Shown: positions 63,468-64,000 of the stretch, piece after piece
Numbering within the stretch: position 1 is the first letter of the stretch
Layout: every line of letters starts with the position of its first letter
NCBI RefSeq assembly: GCF_012985205.1
Contig: NZ_JABEKS010000001.1
Coordinates: 2,901,295 to 2,965,294 of the forward strand
Reading direction: 5' to 3'
DNA from: Planctomonas sp. JC2975
Lineage (GTDB): Bacteria; Actinomycetota; Actinomycetes; Actinomycetales; Microbacteriaceae
Length of the DNA stretch: 64,000 nt
Position numbers and translations under genes: made by a program
Notes under the pieces: model-generated
Databases searched by the model: none
The model's input: the letters and a program-made list of their open reading frames with translations, nothing else
Told to the model about the DNA's origin: nothing

Positions 63468-64000
63468 ATGAGCAGCAAGAAGAGCACCACCGAAGCGGAC
63501 GGTCCCGCGGCGACGGTGGATGTCAGCGCGGTCACGGTCGAGCTGATCGACCCGGCCGTCGCGGTCTTGGACGCCAACGTGCGCACGATCGTGGATGTGT
63601 CGTTGGAGTTCATCGACTCGATCCGCGCGGACGGGGTGCGGGAGCCGGTGAAGGCCCGCCGTGGCGAGGACGGGACCGTGTACGTCTATGACGGGCAGCG
63701 CCGCCTCCTGGCGGCCCGGGAAGCCGGGCTGGCGGGGATCCCGGCCGTGTTCGGGCTGGCCGAGCAGGGCGGCACCGTGGCGGCACGGATCGCCGATCAG
63801 TTGCGCACGTTCGCCCGGGACGAGCTGACACCCCTGGACCGGGTTGCCGCGGTGCGGCAGTTGAGCCTGGAAGGCGTCAGCGTGACCCGGATCGCACGCA
63901 GCACCGGCACGTCGAAGAAGCGAGTGGCCGACATCCTCACGGTGGCGGGGTCTGCGACGGCGACGCAGGCCGCGACCGAGTACGGGCAGCAGTTGACTCT
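63468..64000 (+). CDS. ParB/Spo0J-family protein, 3' end outside the window
   Basis: About 177 residues are visible. VELIDPAVAVLDANVR, then FIDSIRADGVREPVKARRGE and VYDGQRRLLAAREAGLAGIP form the ParB N-terminal nucleotide-binding (GERR-like) domain; VTRIARSTGTSKKRVADIL is the following helix-turn-helix. It probably supports partition or element maintenance by binding a centromere-like site; no parA was seen in the window. GAAGGGAAAC precedes ATG 63468. The frame runs off the window. Confidence 0.85.
   Translation, partial: MSSKKSTTEADGPAATVDVSAVTVELIDPAVAVLDANVRTIVDVSLEFIDSIRADGVREPVKARRGEDGTVYVYDGQRRLLAAREAGLAGIPAVFGLAEQGGTVAARIADQLRTFARDELTPLDRVAAVRQLSLEGVSVTRIARSTGTSKKRVADILTVAGSATATQAATEYGQQLT

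Overview
The window reads as high-GC actinobacterial DNA, plausibly from the Microbacteriaceae. The reasons are strong GC bias in third codon positions, an SCO6880-type conjugation block, a mycothiol-dependent isomerase relative, Tat and lipoprotein exporters, and LacI-ruled ABC sugar operons without their own ATPase. Both ends carry mobile-element housekeeping: transfer ATPases, coupling protein and SSB on the left, a DUF3846-like gene and a ParB-family gene on the right. The window is therefore probably an inside view of a large plasmid or integrative conjugative element with a 55-kb accessory load. No rRNA, tRNA or CRISPR array was seen.

Layout. (1) 1-6.1 kb: a tight transfer operon (SCO6880-like protein, transfer ATPase, VirD4-like coupling protein, HNH protein, DUF4913-like protein, SSB) closed by a strong hairpin. 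(2) 6.2-30 kb: an accessory patchwork of mostly single-gene units on both strands. It includes two TetR/short-chain-dehydrogenase pairs, a RibD-C reductase, DUF4062, NlpC-like, YcxB-like and sulfatase genes, a giant YobI-like P-loop NTPase split by an in-frame UGA, an Mrr-like protein, a RecD-type conjugative helicase fragment, an RX4H (HEPN-like) protein and an acetyltransferase. Between roughly 9.3 and 27 kb many gene borders carry copies of a short motif around GCCCGCAAnnGGATCCnnnnnCGTGC, so the region looks like an array of exchangeable one-gene units. Many genes here are frameshifted or truncated.

(3) 30.1-42.9 kb: a fucoside/deoxysugar catabolic cluster. It has two short-chain dehydrogenases and a LacI regulator facing a TIM-barrel isomerase, a Gfo/Idh/MocA oxidoreductase, an ABC importer, a GH29 alpha-L-fucosidase, a zinc alcohol dehydrogenase, an aldo-keto reductase, a fucose mutarotase and a second LacI. 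(4) 42.9-47.7 kb: an arabinan-flavoured set with a decayed GH51 gene, a Tat-exported beta-propeller enzyme, an orphan sugar-binding lipoprotein and a LacI regulator, joined by repeated TTGCGCAA palindromes. (5) 47.8-60.6 kb: IS remnants, a YesL/LplB/YtcP/LplA-type oligosaccharide importer, an esterase, a LacI regulator and GH51 plus GH43 arabinoxylan enzymes. An ATTTTA-N4-TAAAAT operator links the importer and the LacI gene.

(6) 60-63 kb: a scrap zone (amber-interrupted esterase joined to a MutS-like fragment, a frameshifted unknown gene, an ettA fragment), then a cluster of palindromes, then the maintenance genes. Working together, the intact genes would import plant cell-wall oligosaccharides, strip fucose and arabinose inside the cell and oxidise the sugars. 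The importers lack an ATPase gene, so they presumably share a housekeeping MsiK-like protein encoded elsewhere. All family names come from reading motifs and gene order by eye; no database search was run.
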